Below, piece by piece: positions 1 to 13,500 of a DNA stretch of 64,000 nt; position 1 is the stretch's first letter, and the number at the start of each line of letters is the position of its first letter. The notes beneath the pieces were generated by a model that was given only the letters and a program-made list of their open reading frames with translations, was not told the origin of the DNA and did not search any database. A program made the translations under genes and the position numbers. This stretch comes from Carnegiea gigantea (Eukaryota; Streptophyta; Magnoliopsida; Caryophyllales; Cactaceae): the NCBI GenBank assembly GCA_029747015.1, contig JAKOGI010000355.1:1-64000 (forward strand), read 5' to 3'.

Positions 1-1697
1 TAACTAAAAAATCATCATTTCCTTTAAGTTCTAAGTTTCAAAATTCACTATTGAATGAAGAATGTGAGAATGACGTCACTCAACCGCAATTATCAACTTA
101 TTTCCGACCCCCCTCCCTCTAATTCCTAGCTTCGTCACTGTCATTCATCGAAAAAATTTTACCTGCTATCTTAATCTCAATTGGGAGAATTAATGTCCAT
201 TGTAAATTCATGTTACAATCAATCAATAAACTAATTAACCCCTAGAGTTTGTCGAACTAAAATGACAGAAACCTTTCAACGGAGAGAGACAACACCACTC
301 TATACAGAGAGGGTGCTAAGAAACCCTCACATATGGAAAGTGAAAGGTTATTGAAAGAAAAAAGTACTGAAGAAAACAAAAACAACAAAAAGATTTGGGG
401 CTTACCAAAAAGTCAGTCATTACGCCTCAAAACCACAAAGAATGCTAGATTTTCCAAAGAGCAAAGACAAAGGGAGGAAGGGAGGAGGCTGTACGTAGAA
501 GATCAGTGAAATATTTGACAAGATCGATGCCTGGGAAAAGCCCACGCAATACGAAGAATGGTTGCTCAATCTATTATATCATGCATTGCTGGATTCACCT
601 CTTTGGATGCCTATAAATCAATTTTTAACGCTATTGTAGCTTCATTGGAGGCCTCATATGGCTTGTTACATAACCAAAAATGAATCCATGCAAAAATTGT
701 TACAAAATAAGGGTGAGACATATACAAAAGGAATAGTAAAAAATAGTCAACAAGTTATAACATGGCAATCTTACTATTCTAAAATCGAATTTGAGTCCCC
801 CAATTACATAGGGTACTTGTGAGCAATCTCCCTAGGGATACATGACGAGCTGTGCAAAACAGTGTACGAAAACGAACAACAGTAAGGACTTCCGAGGAAT
901 CACCCATAGCAGCACAGAAAAAGAAGAGCACGTATTTAGTTTTTCTGTGTGTAGTACTATTCTCAAGTTGATGGTTCAATTTATAGAGGAGAAGAGCTGA
1001 ATGAAAGCCAAGGATAAGCAAGGCTAATTTCACGGAGAGAAATCTCGATAATAATGACAATAAATATTTCGAAGCCGAAACAGGAAATGAAATGTTGTAA
1101 CAATTACTCACTAAAATAAGTAAATTAGATTTGGTCCAAGTTATCAAAAGGTTGGTCAACGAGAACCTATGTCCATAACCCAACACACTGCGATGGGCGG
1201 ATTGCATGCATATGTGACTTAGAGATTCTTGTCTAATCACTTAACTTTTTAGGAGTTCATAATAGGCAAAATTCTTTATATTTTTAAATATTAGATGCCA
1301 AAAAGTAAATAAGGAAAAATAGATCTCTGATTCTCTTTCGACCTTTGAAGCAAATATAACAAAACTTTTCTTTCGGTTCATCAGTGCATGCAATCAAGTA
1401 ATTAAAGAAAAACTCATCCTCTCACGGCCAATTATTAACGGATAAAAAGCAGATTAGAAAGGGACAAGTGAGAAAAAAAGTATGTGGGATTTTAGGTGGC
1501 CTTATGGCAACTTTAGATTGACTTATTCATTTGGACGATTGATTAAATTTTAATATGCCCTTTTCATTAGTGCTAAGTTGTTGGTTATTGATTGATTGCC
1601 TTTCCTTCCTTGACTACCGGAGGGGGGGGGGGGGGCCCAGTTTCTTTCGTGTAATGTAATTACCAAACAGTATTCTTAGTTAGTGCTAGATGATGGT
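1..1697. other. Intergenic, no supported gene
   Basis: AT-rich DNA without a recognisable gene. An open frame of 153 codons on the minus strand (779-1240) has no family resemblance that I can see and no supporting gene context, so it is not called. A run of about 14 G occurs at 1622-1635. Confidence 0.5.
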
Positions 1698-1711
1698 AAA
1701 AATCATTTAAC

Positions 1712-2592
1712 CTTGGCCATGTTTGGTAATCAGCTATTAGCTATTAACTGTTAACTATTTGTATTAGCTGTTAGCTGTTAGCTGTTTAAATTAGCTGTTT
1801 GATTGGCTATTTCTAGAAAAAGTGTTTGATAAAATTAGCTGTTTTTAAAAAATATATTTTATAAAATTCCATTGATGCCCTTTCTCTAAAATGCTTTTCA
1901 ATTGAATAAGTTTTTATCTGTTGATCATCTTATTTTATTTTTAAAAAAATTAATAGATATCATATGTACAAATTAGCTTCATCCTTGGAACTTTATTTTT
2001 TAATTAATTTAAATAACTTGTGTTCATTACTTATTTTCTTTTGTTTTCAATATTTGCTTACTTATTTAATGCCTACACCTTAATTATAACCTTTGTTATT
2101 TTTAGAGATGCTTATTTTTTTTATGAATTGCAATTAATATGAAAAAGTTGCATCTATATTTTTATGATGAATTGAAATATGTATGAATTTTAAATAATTT
2201 AATCTTCATCAACTCAAAAGAAAACTAGGAATATGGCTTATTAATGACAATAGGGAGGGTGGAGATGAAGGTGGGGAGGTCGAGTTGAATAAATTGAAGG
2301 TAAAAGTTGTCTAAGATTTAGGCAAGGTAAGAAACTAGGAATAGAGTTTATTAATAGCACGCATGTAATTTTGTTAAACTTTTGGGTAATACTGTAATTT
2401 CTACAAACAGTTATTCGCAAAAGGCTAATGAAAATAGCTGTTTGAAAAAGAGCTGTTTGGAGCAAAACAGTTCTTTCAAACAGCTATTTATCAAATACCT
2501 CTTTAGTTGTTTTGACTAAGTCAAACAGCTAAAGTCTCCCCAAATAGCTCTTTTTTCTCTAAACAGCTATGTTATCAAACACCCCCTTATTT
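1712..2592. mobile_element. Non-autonomous hAT-like MITE, copy 1
   Basis: About 880 bp bounded by imperfect inverted ends: GGCCATGTTTGGTAA at the left and, read on the other strand, GGGGTGTTTGATAAC at the right. Both ends are packed with the subterminal word AGCTGTTTG or its complement, in opposite orientation at the two ends. There is no transposase coding. Related copies with the same ends and subterminal words lie near 9.03, 38.47 and 58.34 kb. A 14-nt direct repeat (AAAAATCATTTAAC) lies at 1698-1711 and 2600-2613; it is longer than a normal hAT target duplication, so it may be coincidence. Superfamily assignment to hAT is inference from the end sequence and motif style. Confidence 0.6.
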
Positions 2593-2767
2593 TTAACCAA
2601 AAAATCATTTAACATAAGCCGGCAGTAAATTATAGAATTGTATTGTTTGAGGCTTTACCCTTCCTTTGCTTTAAACTAATCTAGCTTTTGGTTGAAAGTA
2701 ATGCAATCACTATATAATAGAATCAATCATATAATGCAATTGTTAGTGTAATGAAATGGAATAATAG

Positions 2768-3500
2768 TTACATTACAATGTTTGGTTACAAAGTTTTTAC
2801 AAGTGTAATGGAATAAATTAATCTAAAAACAATACCTAATTTATATGTGACGTAAAGTACTTGCAGTTCAATTCGCATTTTATTTTTACCTATTCTAATT
2901 ATTTATAGTTTTATTGATAATTATCATCTAATATCTTATCATCATGATTACGATATTTCATATGAGACTTACTTCACTCATTCACTTTATGTCTTCTAGA
3001 TTACAATAATATAATATTGTTCAAGTTTACCAAGTAGAGAGAAGATGATGATGATGATGATGATGTGAGAGAGAGAGAGTGAGAAAGAGACATGATGTAT
3101 GGAACGTACAAAAATGTTATTACAATAATATAATCATGGTCTATGTTAAAATTTATCTAATACGGAGAGGAGAGAGAGGGTTGAGGGGGCTTCAAACCTT
3201 AAAAAAAAAAAGGTGGCAAAGTCATAAGAGAGGGGAAGTAGAGGAGAGACAATGGAGAGAAGAGAAAGAAAGTTCCCAAATATAATAGCTTATAATTGGG
3301 TAAACTTTGATTCAAAGGTATGCAATTACAATAGTTTAGAAAAAGTCAAGTAATTATAGTTGCATAAATTGAGGTAAATGTGATTATAATACAATCTTAA
3401 TTACATTCCTTAATGATAATCAACCATAGTAATGGAATCACCATTATCATTTTGATTGTATTACCACTTTGATTACATAAAACCAAACAAGCCATAAGGT
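2768..3500. mobile_element. Candidate MITE with TTTGGTT-type ends
   Basis: The left part reads GTTTGGTTACAAAG and the right end, on the opposite strand, reads GCTTGTTTGGTTTTATGTAA. The interior is rich in TAATG/CATTA words, as in the small element at 34379-34581. It also carries a (GAT)n run near 3044-3066 and purine-rich GAGAGA stretches. Boundaries are approximate and no target duplication was established. Confidence 0.3.
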
Positions 3501-5036
3501 TCATAAAAAAAGGTGCCAAATTTTTTTTAAAGAATAACTAATGCAATTGGTTAAGTTAGACAGTAAATATAACAAACTAATAGTTAAGGTAATGCAATCA
3601 GCTATAATGCTAATGAAGGTCACAATTAATTATTTTACTATAAATCTAAGATATAAGATATAACTAATGTTTCTTTCTAACCTTTCACAGGATGTAGAAA
3701 AGTACACACCAAATGTAAGTGACTGGTACCTACTAAGTGCATGAAAGTTAATTATCTTATTACCATTTTTTATTACTCAACACATGAGCTAAGAACTGAT
3801 ACAATGGTGAGTCAAAATTTTGGCTCATTAGTGGAGGCATACCCTCTACACATTATCTCATGAGCCAATTTTTTGGCTCTCAAATTTTCCTTTCTACAAT
3901 GCAAAGTTCACAACTTTGACTTATCAGACAAAATAATACTCATAGACCAACTCTCCAATACACAATTTCATTTTTAGAATAAAAAAGAAAAAACCAATTA
4001 AATTTTTTTTGAAAAAAAGCAAGGAAAAATTACTGTGAGTTGGCTCGTGGCTTCGAGCCTCCCCAAAGCCTCCCCACAAACCGCTAGTGCATTGGCTAGC
4101 TGCAGAAAGTGTAAGCCGTTTGGCTTCGGTCCCAAGACGAGCTAGCCTCAAAAAGAGCCGAACTGGACACGCTATGAGAATCATGTCCTTTTAGCTTTCA
4201 AATAAATGAAAATTTTTTTTTTTTTCAGTCACTCAAATAATATTAAATGAATTCAAAATTTAAAAAGAAAAGGGAGGAAACTTAGATCCTGTTTGTGTTA
4301 GGTTATTAGGTATGACAAGTTCAATTAAAACACGAATCACATTTGATCACCTCTAGGAACGTTTTAACAAAATTTGACTTTTGGACACCCCTCAGGAGAC
4401 AAATGCATATACGTATGTGCAATTTCAAAGTTAGAACATTATAATTAAGAAGCTACAATTTTTTAGATTAAACATGTAATTATATTTTTAAATACATAAT
4501 AGAGGTATAGTTTTTTTTTTCCCCCCCGGTTTCTGCTCTCAAAATGCTCCTTTAATTTTGAATTTAGTTAAGAGGTTGTCAATAATAATCATTTGTGATG
4601 ATATAAACCTCTTTAATCCATCTGATTTGATGTACTTTTTTTAATTTAATAATAGGAGTTCCAGTAACAAGTTCATCTTCATAACATTCATCCAAAATAT
4701 CAATCAACAATTTTTTTTTTTTTGGTGGTTTTTTTTTGGGGGGGGGGGGGGTAGCAGTGCAAGTTAATTACAAAAGAAAAAAGAGACAATATTGTGATCC
4801 TCATGGTTAATTGTCCCCGTAAATCAATAGTCATGCTTTGGCAATTTTACCATTCATCATTTCACAAAATAATCTAACCATTCAAATTTGGATATTAATG
4901 CTCCTTTCAGTTCAAAAAGCGATAGCCAAAACATTATTATATTTCAAATGTAACTTATACATTGCTGTATTAGAGATGATTCTAAGATGGAATCTCAAAG
5001 TTTTTGGGAAGCAATTATATACTTAGGGATAACATC
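3501..5036. other. Intergenic, no supported gene
   Basis: AT-rich sequence with several homopolymer runs. Small open frames (3924-4184 minus, 4838-5026 plus) lack any recognisable domain. Nothing further is supported. Confidence 0.5.
4711..4751 (+). repeat. T(n)G(n) homopolymer junction
   Basis: A long T run interrupted by GGTGG runs directly into about 14 G. It is one of a recurrent class of polar T-to-G (or complementary C-to-A) junction tracts in this window. Confidence 0.9.
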
Positions 5037-5062
5037 ATATATATATATATATATATATATAT
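5037..5062. repeat. (AT)n microsatellite
   Basis: Uninterrupted AT dinucleotide run. Confidence 0.95.
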
Positions 5063-6227
5063 GAGTTCGAGCGATTTGGTCGCGACACGTGTCCTCTGAA
5101 ACATTTATTAAGATTTTATTAAAAATAAAAATTTAAACAATATGTGATTTAAAGTCGTCATAATGAATACTATCCTTTCAACTATTTCAACGAAGAAAAA
5201 AAGAAAATAAATTATAGATATGTTAATATTATTATTTCTAAAAATTTAAATTATAAGATTAATTATAATATTTCTAAAAATATTTTAGCTAAAAATTTAA
5301 AACAAATCGTGCATATCACGGGTTTAAAGGTTAGCATTTAGTATTCTTATTAAATTTTTATCGCATAGAAATATGCTCGTTCAAGTGTTTTTACACTTAT
5401 TCTCTTAAACAAGGCTTTAGATTTGAAGCTTGTAAATTGAGAATTTCTATACTGGAAGAGTTTTGTCTGCTTATAGGTTAAGAATAGGTCGACTCTGTTA
5501 AAAATAGGGGTCCAAAGAGCGGAATAAATAGTATTCTACTTTCTTGATTACGAATATTAATTAACTGATCAATATGCGCTTATAATAAAATGATAATTAA
5601 GCTACTATATTGATAGCGATCATTCATAGTTGTTAGTTTATTCATATTCAATGAATGAATTAGGTTTTAGCAGATGCATATTCATTCAATGAATTAACAT
5701 TTAATCCAATAACCCGTGGTTTTTCTTTATTTGGGAGCTGCAGAATGCATTCATTTTTCTTTTTTCCTCTTTAATTTTAAATTTATATTTAAGAATTTAT
5801 AAAAATTGACATGTAGCCAACATTACATAGCATTCGTTGTGTGTCACACACGCGCATAAAGATTTAGCGATTGTTTTAGAATTCTAATTTTGTTATGATT
5901 TATTAATCTTGTAATTGATCTGATGATTAGTGCTTATTAATATTTAACGATCCAAAATATCTTCTTATCTACCACATAACCTATCAAAAGTCTCAAAGAC
6001 ATTTTAAATGCCACCTCAACCACCACATTATTTGTACTTATTTTTACACATAAATATATGATATAAGATGTGCAAACTCAACTTATGTTAAAAATCAATA
6101 AAAATTGCCTGACTTTCATGGGGGTAGTTGAGGTCACCGAACTTAAATTTCAGGGCATTTCAAAGCATATTAAAGGCAAGTGACTTGCACACCCGTAAAA
6201 AGAGTGGTTAGAATGCCCCTTCCCCTG
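5063..6227. other. Intergenic AT-rich, no supported gene
   Basis: No gene seen. A short hairpin with a GTGCATATCAC core followed by GGGTTTAAAGG (about 5309-5333) resembles a decayed Helitron 3' end, but the terminal CTAG is not preserved and no matching 5' end was found. Confidence 0.45.
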
Positions 6228-6248
6228 CCCCCCCCCCCCCAAAAAAAA
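6228..6248 (-). repeat. C(n)A(n) homopolymer junction
   Basis: Thirteen C followed immediately by eight A; on the minus strand this is a T(n)G(n) tract. Confidence 0.9.
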
Positions 6249-6352
6249 TAAAATTCTAATGGATATATATATATATATAATATATATATTTCTATATGTA
6301 TAGGTATGTGTATATGTATGTATGTGTATGTATGTACGCGTGTGTGTCTATG

Positions 6353-6356
<4 letters not shown>

Positions 6357-6415
<59 letters not shown>
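6357..6415. repeat. (TA)n microsatellite
   Basis: About 29 TA units, preceded by a degenerate TATG/TGTA region from 6260. Confidence 0.95.
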
Positions 6416-6418
<3 letters not shown>

Positions 6419-7740
6419 TTTGCATTGTGCTTGTAATATCTAAGCCTAGATGATATTAGTCCAAGATTCAATTCCGAAGATTTAACTTCGGGTGTGACAT
6501 TGGCTACGATTCTTTTTTTTTAAATGTCCATTAGAGAGTATAACAAACACTGTAGTAAACACTATAAAAGAAAGAGAACAAAGGGTTTATCTTCTTTTTT
6601 TTTTTTCTTGTTTTCGTAAAAAGCATACAACCCCGAGCCAAGTATTTGTATTGATGATGGTATTGATTGTACTTGTACAGACAATCAACGTGTAAAAATC
6701 CCTTGATAGTGTGCAGTACTAGTTTTACTTTCTTATTTTCTTATCAAAATTTATGAAGATATGCATTGAGTTCTCTTATCCGAATAAATTGTAATTAAAT
6801 ATAGAAATTATTATAAATAAATGTAAAAAACGATGTGAAATCTCTGACATTGAAAATTACAATACCTACGAGGCAGTATTTTTTTAACACCCCCCAAAAA
6901 AAACAAAAAAAGAAATCCTTACTTGTAAGGAAAAATAATGTGAGTAAAAGGAAACAAGAGGCAGGTACAGGCGACAGGAAGCTGATATCCTTGTGCCCGT
7001 CAATCCGTGCTTTGAAGACAAATTGGAAACATTCCTTGCTTTGTCTTGATACTCGATGGCATGCCCAAACCAAAGGGGAAAAAAAACAAAAGGCACCTCT
7101 TATATTATGAAAAAGCATAATGAGGGCTATTAATTCAGACTTGATGGTGGAAAAGATGATGATTGGATTCGGTCCACACGGCCAGTTTTCCATGTGATAC
7201 TCCAGACCTCTAGCCTCTACTTGTCAATTTTGATTTGTGGTTATAAATTATGTGCATGGATGATCACAACTCTTTTATTTATCCGCTATAGACAAATAGG
7301 GTTAGAAAAATCTGATATGACATATAACTTGACCCGAATTTAATTTAGAGTTACTGAATATTAAGAGGAACTTGAGCCTGATATAAATGGAACTGATTTT
7401 AACTCGAAGTCGACAGGATTTGATCGCTTAGCTTGAAAATATGTTAAATTTTTAATTTTTAGTACATCTAAACTATTTCCAAGACTACTATAAAATTAAC
7501 CCGTTTACTAATGGATCAACCTTAACCGACCTGTTACTCAGTCCTATAGACAAGCATGGTTGTGAAGTATATATAAATATATAATCATAAAGTATGGAGC
7601 TTTTTTAGTCACTGTCGCTCAAAATTTTTGAGATAAATTATTGAAAAGAAATTATGTTTGAATCCTACTTAAATTAGCCTTTATACCTCTCTTGTATAAA
7701 TGAAAATTGTCTTTATATGTAGGTACTATTCTCTTTGACT
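6416..7740. other. Intergenic, no supported gene
   Basis: Overlapping short open frames occur on both strands at 6795-7193. None has a recognisable domain, and overlapping frames of similar size on both strands argue against a gene. A short C6A8 junction lies near 6890-6904. Confidence 0.45.
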
Positions 7741-7912
7741 TACTTTTTGAAGAATAATTTCAGATAAATTCAGTTCAGAATAAATTTACAATAGTTTAAA
7801 AAATAAGTTAAAAATAAGTTCAGAATAAGTTTAGCAAATAAGTTCAGTAAAAAGGTTCAGAATAAATTCAAAATAAGTTCAGATAAATTCAATTCAGAGT
7901 AAGTTTAATTAA
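7741..7912. repeat. Degenerate TTCAGAATAAG tandem repeat
   Basis: The words TTCAGAATAA, AGTTCAG and AAATAAGTT recur about ten times with variable spacing and small changes, forming a decayed minisatellite. No function can be inferred. Confidence 0.7.
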
Positions 7913-9020
7913 GAAAATTCGAAGAAAACATGCCTTAATTTGTTGCTTCCTTTTTTGGAGTGTAAATATCGGGTTGTTTGTTTGTTAAGCAATAAACACA
8001 TTGCAAGGATCGGAGGACAATGGATGGGTGATTGGGCGAATGTGGTTTTTGTATTTGATTCTCTTCTTGAATGTTGCTGAAGTAGAGATTGTGCTTTGCT
8101 TGGTAGGGTGGAAGAATCAGGGGAGAGAATGATGGTAGGATACGTTGCAAGCAAATTGTACATCTCTTTGGAATGGACCGTTATTGGTTTCTACCAAGAT
8201 TAACATGGGACTGTCTGAATTTTTTTTTTTTTTTTTGATAAGGGTAAAAATACAACGCCTAAATAGCCCTGTATACGAATCTACTAAAGCCAAAGATCTT
8301 ATTCACTATAACCCATTCGGGGTTAACCTAATGGATTGTAACAGTGAGAAAACAGGAATGAAAGCAATGAATCTGACCCCAATGGAAGCTCGAGCCTAAA
8401 ATGCAAGAAACAAACACAAGTATCGGACTAGGCCCAACAGACATGCGGAACTAAAGAAGGGAAAATATAGATACATGCACTGAATTAGACAAAAGAGATG
8501 ATAGGTTGAATGCAATTATGAATAGGAAATATGACTAAATGCTTATGAGTGATGGTTGGTGCTGATCAGTGCGGATCAGTATTCAATGTTGATAATAATT
8601 AGTACTTATGATAAGTTGAAAAGAACATGTCATAATTGCTTAAATTTATATGATCTAATGTATTTGGAAGCACTGTACTCGGTGCGCTTGACTCTTGAGA
8701 TTACAATTTAGAGTTATTAATATAATCATTTTATCTAGGTTCGATGAAAATGTCCCCCCCCCCCCAAAAACAAGTTGATTTCTAAAGGAAATATAATAAT
8801 GTATACACAATATCTGTAATGAATTTTAGGCGGTTTTTAATGAGACGCAAATGTACAATAAATACATTACCCCTAGTTAAAGTCATGATCTTCAATTCAG
8901 TGAACTTTGTTAACGATGAAATAACAATAGTAGTAAGAAAAATGAATTAAAAGTTTATATAAAAGATAATTACAGTGAAAGATAAGTCATAATAATGTAG
9001 ATTATATTGGACAAGATTAT
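7913..9020. other. Intergenic, no supported gene
   Basis: Small open frames on both strands (7909-8163 minus, 8145-8399 plus) show no domain. A C12A5 junction tract lies at 8754-8770. Nothing else is supported. Confidence 0.45.
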
Positions 9021-9027
9021 TCTAACC

Positions 9028-9320
9028 TTATTTGATAATTAATTGCTAGCTTTGACTGTTAATTTATTGCAGTAGTTATTTTTTAATAGGAAAATAGAGG
9101 AAATTAGCTGTTTTCTTAAAAAAAATTATTTAAAAAACTAAATTTCAATAACTAGTTACAAAAACTTACCCAAATTACCTTTTGCAAATTACTTTTTGGA
9201 AGCAAAAGGTTATTAGAAAAAAAAAATAATTAACCAAAAGTCCCAACTAATTGTTTATCAATTGTTCAAATAGTTAAACAACCCTCAAATAGCTATTAAA
9301 AAAAACTACTTGTTAATCAT
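9028..9320. mobile_element. hAT-like MITE, degenerate copy
   Basis: The left end has TTATTTGATAATTAATTGCTAG and the right end, on the opposite strand, GGGCATGATTAACAAGTAG. The interior has AGCTGTTTT, CAAATAGTTAAAC and CAAATAGCTATT words shared with the elements at 1.7, 38.5 and 58.3 kb. The ends are eroded and no target duplication was found. Confidence 0.4.
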
Positions 9321-10100
9321 GCCCCGCATGAAAACTTATTGTGAGACATTAATGTTATTTTAGCTCACAACCAATCAAATAACCAACAATTACAACTTAC
9401 ACACCTGCTTAATGTTTGACAATAACTAACTAATTTTAGCGAAGAATTAATTTGCATTTGTGACGACATTTGACTAGCTCCTTTTTTTTTTTTTTTTGGG
9501 TTTGGTTGATATGAGCTTCTTTCTTTTTATAGTATAATCGACTGGTATTTTAGAATAATCTTTTACAAAGTGGCCTCCAATTTATATCCAAATAATCATT
9601 TTATATTAACATGGTTTTTATAAAATTCATCTAAATGGTATTTTTTTCTGATTTTTAAAAATTATTGCATACATTTATTCAGTACAGTGCACGTGCCCGT
9701 CAATCCCATTTGTTCAACTTATTTCCATGCTCACCCATAATTATGAAGCATTTCCTAAATATTTCCAAAATTTCAGTAGCAGACGAAATATTTAAAGAAG
9801 ATAATGGTTGACACAAAAACATAAAAAATAATTGGCAGATAAATAAATATCCACGTAAGCACAGGAGCTAGAGAGCGGCAGGTGGCAGCCAGCAGTGCTA
9901 TCTTCCCATCAAAATTTGAATTTAAACCCAAAAAAAACTCAGAGAGAAACGGTTTTGTTTTCTGGTTACGTTTCCAGGTCTTCATAAACGTAAGATTAGG
10001 TTTTCTTTCAAAAAATCTCCTTCAAATCAGAAAAAGTCAGGAAAAAAAAAAAAAAAACCCCCTCCCCTCATCTCTCTCACCAAGGGAAACGGCTTTTCAA
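9321..10100. other. Upstream region of the myosin gene
   Basis: No gene recognised. From about 10030 the sequence becomes C+T rich (CTCTCTCTCTCTGTCTG around 10124-10143), as is common in plant promoters and 5' leaders. The transcription start of the downstream myosin gene probably lies in or just after this stretch; I saw no clear TATA box. Confidence 0.35.
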
Positions 10101-10527
10101 AAAATTTTCTAATTTTGATTTTTGCACTCTCTCTCTCTGTCTGTATATCTGCCCTTGTTGATTGTGGGGTGTAGCTCATCTCTGGCAAAATCCCCAGTGG
10201 TTTTCCCTCTCATCCACGTTGTTGAATAGCAAACAAATTCAGTTTCGATTACCCATTTGAGTTTTCCCTTGCAAAACCCCAACCTGAATCAATCCGTCTC
10301 AATTTCCCATAAATCTAATCTGGGAACTCCTCCATCTCCGTCACTATTCTACCTTTGTCATTGAGCCGCACAATCCGCATTGTCGGCTCAATAACCCCGT
10401 CTAGAACCCCACTCCTCCTTCTCCCATGGTGGGTATTTGAAGTTTTTGCCCTTTCCGATTTGCCCAATTTGGTAACTGCCCAACAAACTGTAGAGTCTAG
10501 CTTTGATCGATTGTTTCTGATCGGAGA

Positions 10528-13500
10528 ATGTTGTCGACGTCGGCTCCTCCGGTGATGATGAGGAGCTCCTTGGAGGAGATGCTGGAGAATCTCCGCCGGA
10601 TGGAGGAGCAGCCCAAGGACATCCCGCCGGCGCTGCCATCACGGCCGACCTCCAGGGCTCGCCTGCCATCGTCTCGCCGGTCGTTGCCGGTGGGGTTCAA
10701 GGTCGGCGCCGGCGACGACGGCAAGAGGAAGTCCGACGAGATTGGGAGGAGCGCAAGTGTTAGTGTTAGTGTTGCGAGTAATGAAGAAAGCATGGCGGCG
10801 GTGAAAGAAGAAAGCATGCGGAGGAAGAACAGCTTCGGGAGTAGCAAGAAGAAGATGAAGGCGGATCAGTCGCCGTACGGTTTGGTGGACGAGGAGAGAG
10901 AAAGTGTCGCCGGCGGTGGTGGTAGTGGTGGGGCTGTCATGTCCACGTCTACGCATGCGCCTCATTCTGATTGGCACGATAATATTGATTATTTTGTTAA
11001 GAAGGTAATTTTTTTGGCTCTTGTTTTTTAATTTAATTTTAGCATTATGTGTTTTTTTTGGCGAAATTTCGTTGGTGTTACTATTTGTATTATCGTTTTG
11101 AATTCAATTAAATTTTGTGGGGTTTATGAACTGCGCATTGGGTCTGGGATTTTCTTGTCATCGTTGACGAATATGAATCATCGTATTATCCGCACTGTTC
11201 ATTCTGAATGACTTTAGGGGAGCGATTTTTCTCCTGTGAGCTAGAAACGTTGTTTTTTTTTTCCTTTGCATTTTTAAATTTTGAAAAGTTTTCTAGTATG
11301 ATTTGAATGAGAAGATTATGTGTTGGTAAAGTTATTCTCTTGTTAGGTGTGGGATTGAAGGGGTATTAGGTTTGTGTTCCAGAATTATGAAATTTGATTG
11401 TTGATTTATGAGAGTAATTTGCTGTTGTTAACTAGGGTCTGGCTGCATTATGCTCTTAATTTCCACTCTCATATGTCATGGTTTGATGCATAGTGATCAT
11501 CCAAATACTGCCATTGCTGTTCATAAATACAGGAAGCCCACTGTGGAGATATCACCTAGTTTCCTTCTTTTTGGTTTTCTTCCTTCTGGTGTAAGCCGGA
11601 ATGTAAGCTTTTTACGATATTAATTTGCATCCGTGGACTCAATTTCTATTTTCAATTAATATCATCTTAGGGAGTTACAAATTTGAAGCCTTAGAATGAA
11701 AATTAGCAGCGGATTGACGAGAGTTGTCATGAGATTGAGGATTGGATTGAAGCGCCCTTTTCACTTCGTTAACTACTTTGCGCATGTAGAGGTAAATGGA
11801 AAAGTCGTCTATCAGGATTCTGAGCTTCAGAATAGGCTAGTATGCATTGCTGTGGGGGCTTTCAATGGGTGTTATTCACATTTGTTTAATCTTGATCTAT
11901 GACCCCCAGCTGTCCTAGAAAAATATTATTGGATTGTTTCCTTGAGGGATAGAATTCCAACTGGACACCTTCTACCCTTGGAAAATTTTCTGGCAACATT
12001 ATCCCCAAATCGAAATGCCAAATGCCAAGGTTTTGCTTTCAAGTCTAAGATTGCCCACAACCGGATCTCCCAATACTGTGCACTCTGGTGGGATTCACAC
12101 TGTTGTTGATGTTGGTTTCGTTGTACATTATGCCAGTGTGCAATTGCCATATCTCATAGGAGTTGTGGGAGCTATAAAACACCGGCACCCTTTAAAGAAA
12201 GCGGTTCAAAAAGTATCCTAGTTACCCCTTTGCGGAATAATATTACCTTTTAAACAGACTAATAAACTATCTAGAGTATGTCGCAAGTCTCAGAGGAATG
12301 TATGCTACTCCCTCAATTTCAGGTTAATTTTGACCATAGCTAAGAGCAGAGCACTGGCAAAAAGTAACTACCACTCTGCTCTTGGCAATGCAGTGGACAA
12401 CTGGACATATTATTTTAAAAAGTGTTTCTAACCATCCAATTTTTATGCCTACCCCCCCCCCCCCAAAAAGAAAGGAAGGCCGTTTGTCTGCTAGAAATCA
12501 CTTTGAAAGAGCAGGATGAGATTGGAAATTAACTTGAGTAAGAGGCAAAACAGGAACTTGTAAAGGCTTGGGAAGTGAAGTGGACTATTAAATTTTAAAT
12601 TCCAAAGTAATAAGAGGGGCAGTTCTTTGGTGGCAGTGCTGGATTCAAAATGTTGCTGATTTGCGATGAAACGGCTGCATCGGAAATGTTTTGGAGTTGG
12701 CCGAACAGCGTTTTTGCCACGATATGGAATGTGATTTTCACATTAGAGCGATTTTTCCATGTCGCTACCGAAGTCGCAATTGCGACCGAAATCGCATTTT
12801 AAATCCTTGGGGCAGCTGAGTGCGCCTAGCTAACCATAAGATCACATTGAAGTGATTTGAAAGAAGATTGATGGATAACAGTGCTGTGCACAGAAATGCC
12901 TTTGCTTTTGTAATTTTTTTTTGTTTTTTGGGTCTGCTGAAGTAGCCATCAAATACGTATTGAGGCAGCTGAGTGCGCCTAGCTAACCATAAGATCACCT
13001 TGAAGTGATTTGAAAGAAGATTGATGGATAATAGTTCTGTGCACAGAAATGCCTTTGCTTCTGTAATTTTTTTTTTTTTTTGGGGGGGAGGGGTTTTGGG
13101 TCTGCTGAAGTAACCATCAAATACGTATTGAGGTGCTTAAAGACAACTCAAAGATATGTTGAATGCTTGATTGCTTGATACATTCTAACGCTGCTTCTCA
13201 TGTGATGTAGTTTTTCCCTCTGTTACACATTAAATGAAACAACCATCTTTTGCTAGTCCGCAATTTTTTCCAATTTGATTGGCATCTATTTTTTCTGGAA
13301 TAATTTTATTTTTGCATTTCATGTTGCAGAAACTTCGTGTTTGGTGTCGGCTCCCTTCTGGCCAGTGGGAATTGGCAAGGATAAAATCAACCTCAGGGAA
13401 GGAGTCATTTGTACAGCTTGCCTCCGGAAATGTGAGCTGGATTGTTCAGCATAATATGGCTTTAGGATGCTATTTGCTAGTCTGGAATTTGTATAGTGAT

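Noticed and set aside
779..1240. 153-codon minus-strand open frame
   Set aside because: No recognisable motif and no splice or promoter context; long open frames of this size occur by chance in such a window.
1698..2613. 14-bp target duplication of the first hAT-like MITE
   Set aside because: Too long for hAT and not aligned with the inverted ends; probably coincidence in A/T-rich DNA.
5309..5333. Second Helitron 3' end
   Set aside because: Hairpin is plausible but the terminal CTRR is lost and there is no 5' TC end.
6795..7193. Overlapping open frames on both strands
   Set aside because: Similar-length frames on both strands and no domain suggest chance.
10388..10977. Minus-strand and alternative-frame open frames over myosin exon 1
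   Set aside because: Shadow frames of a GC-richer exon whose plus-strand reading is clearly myosin.
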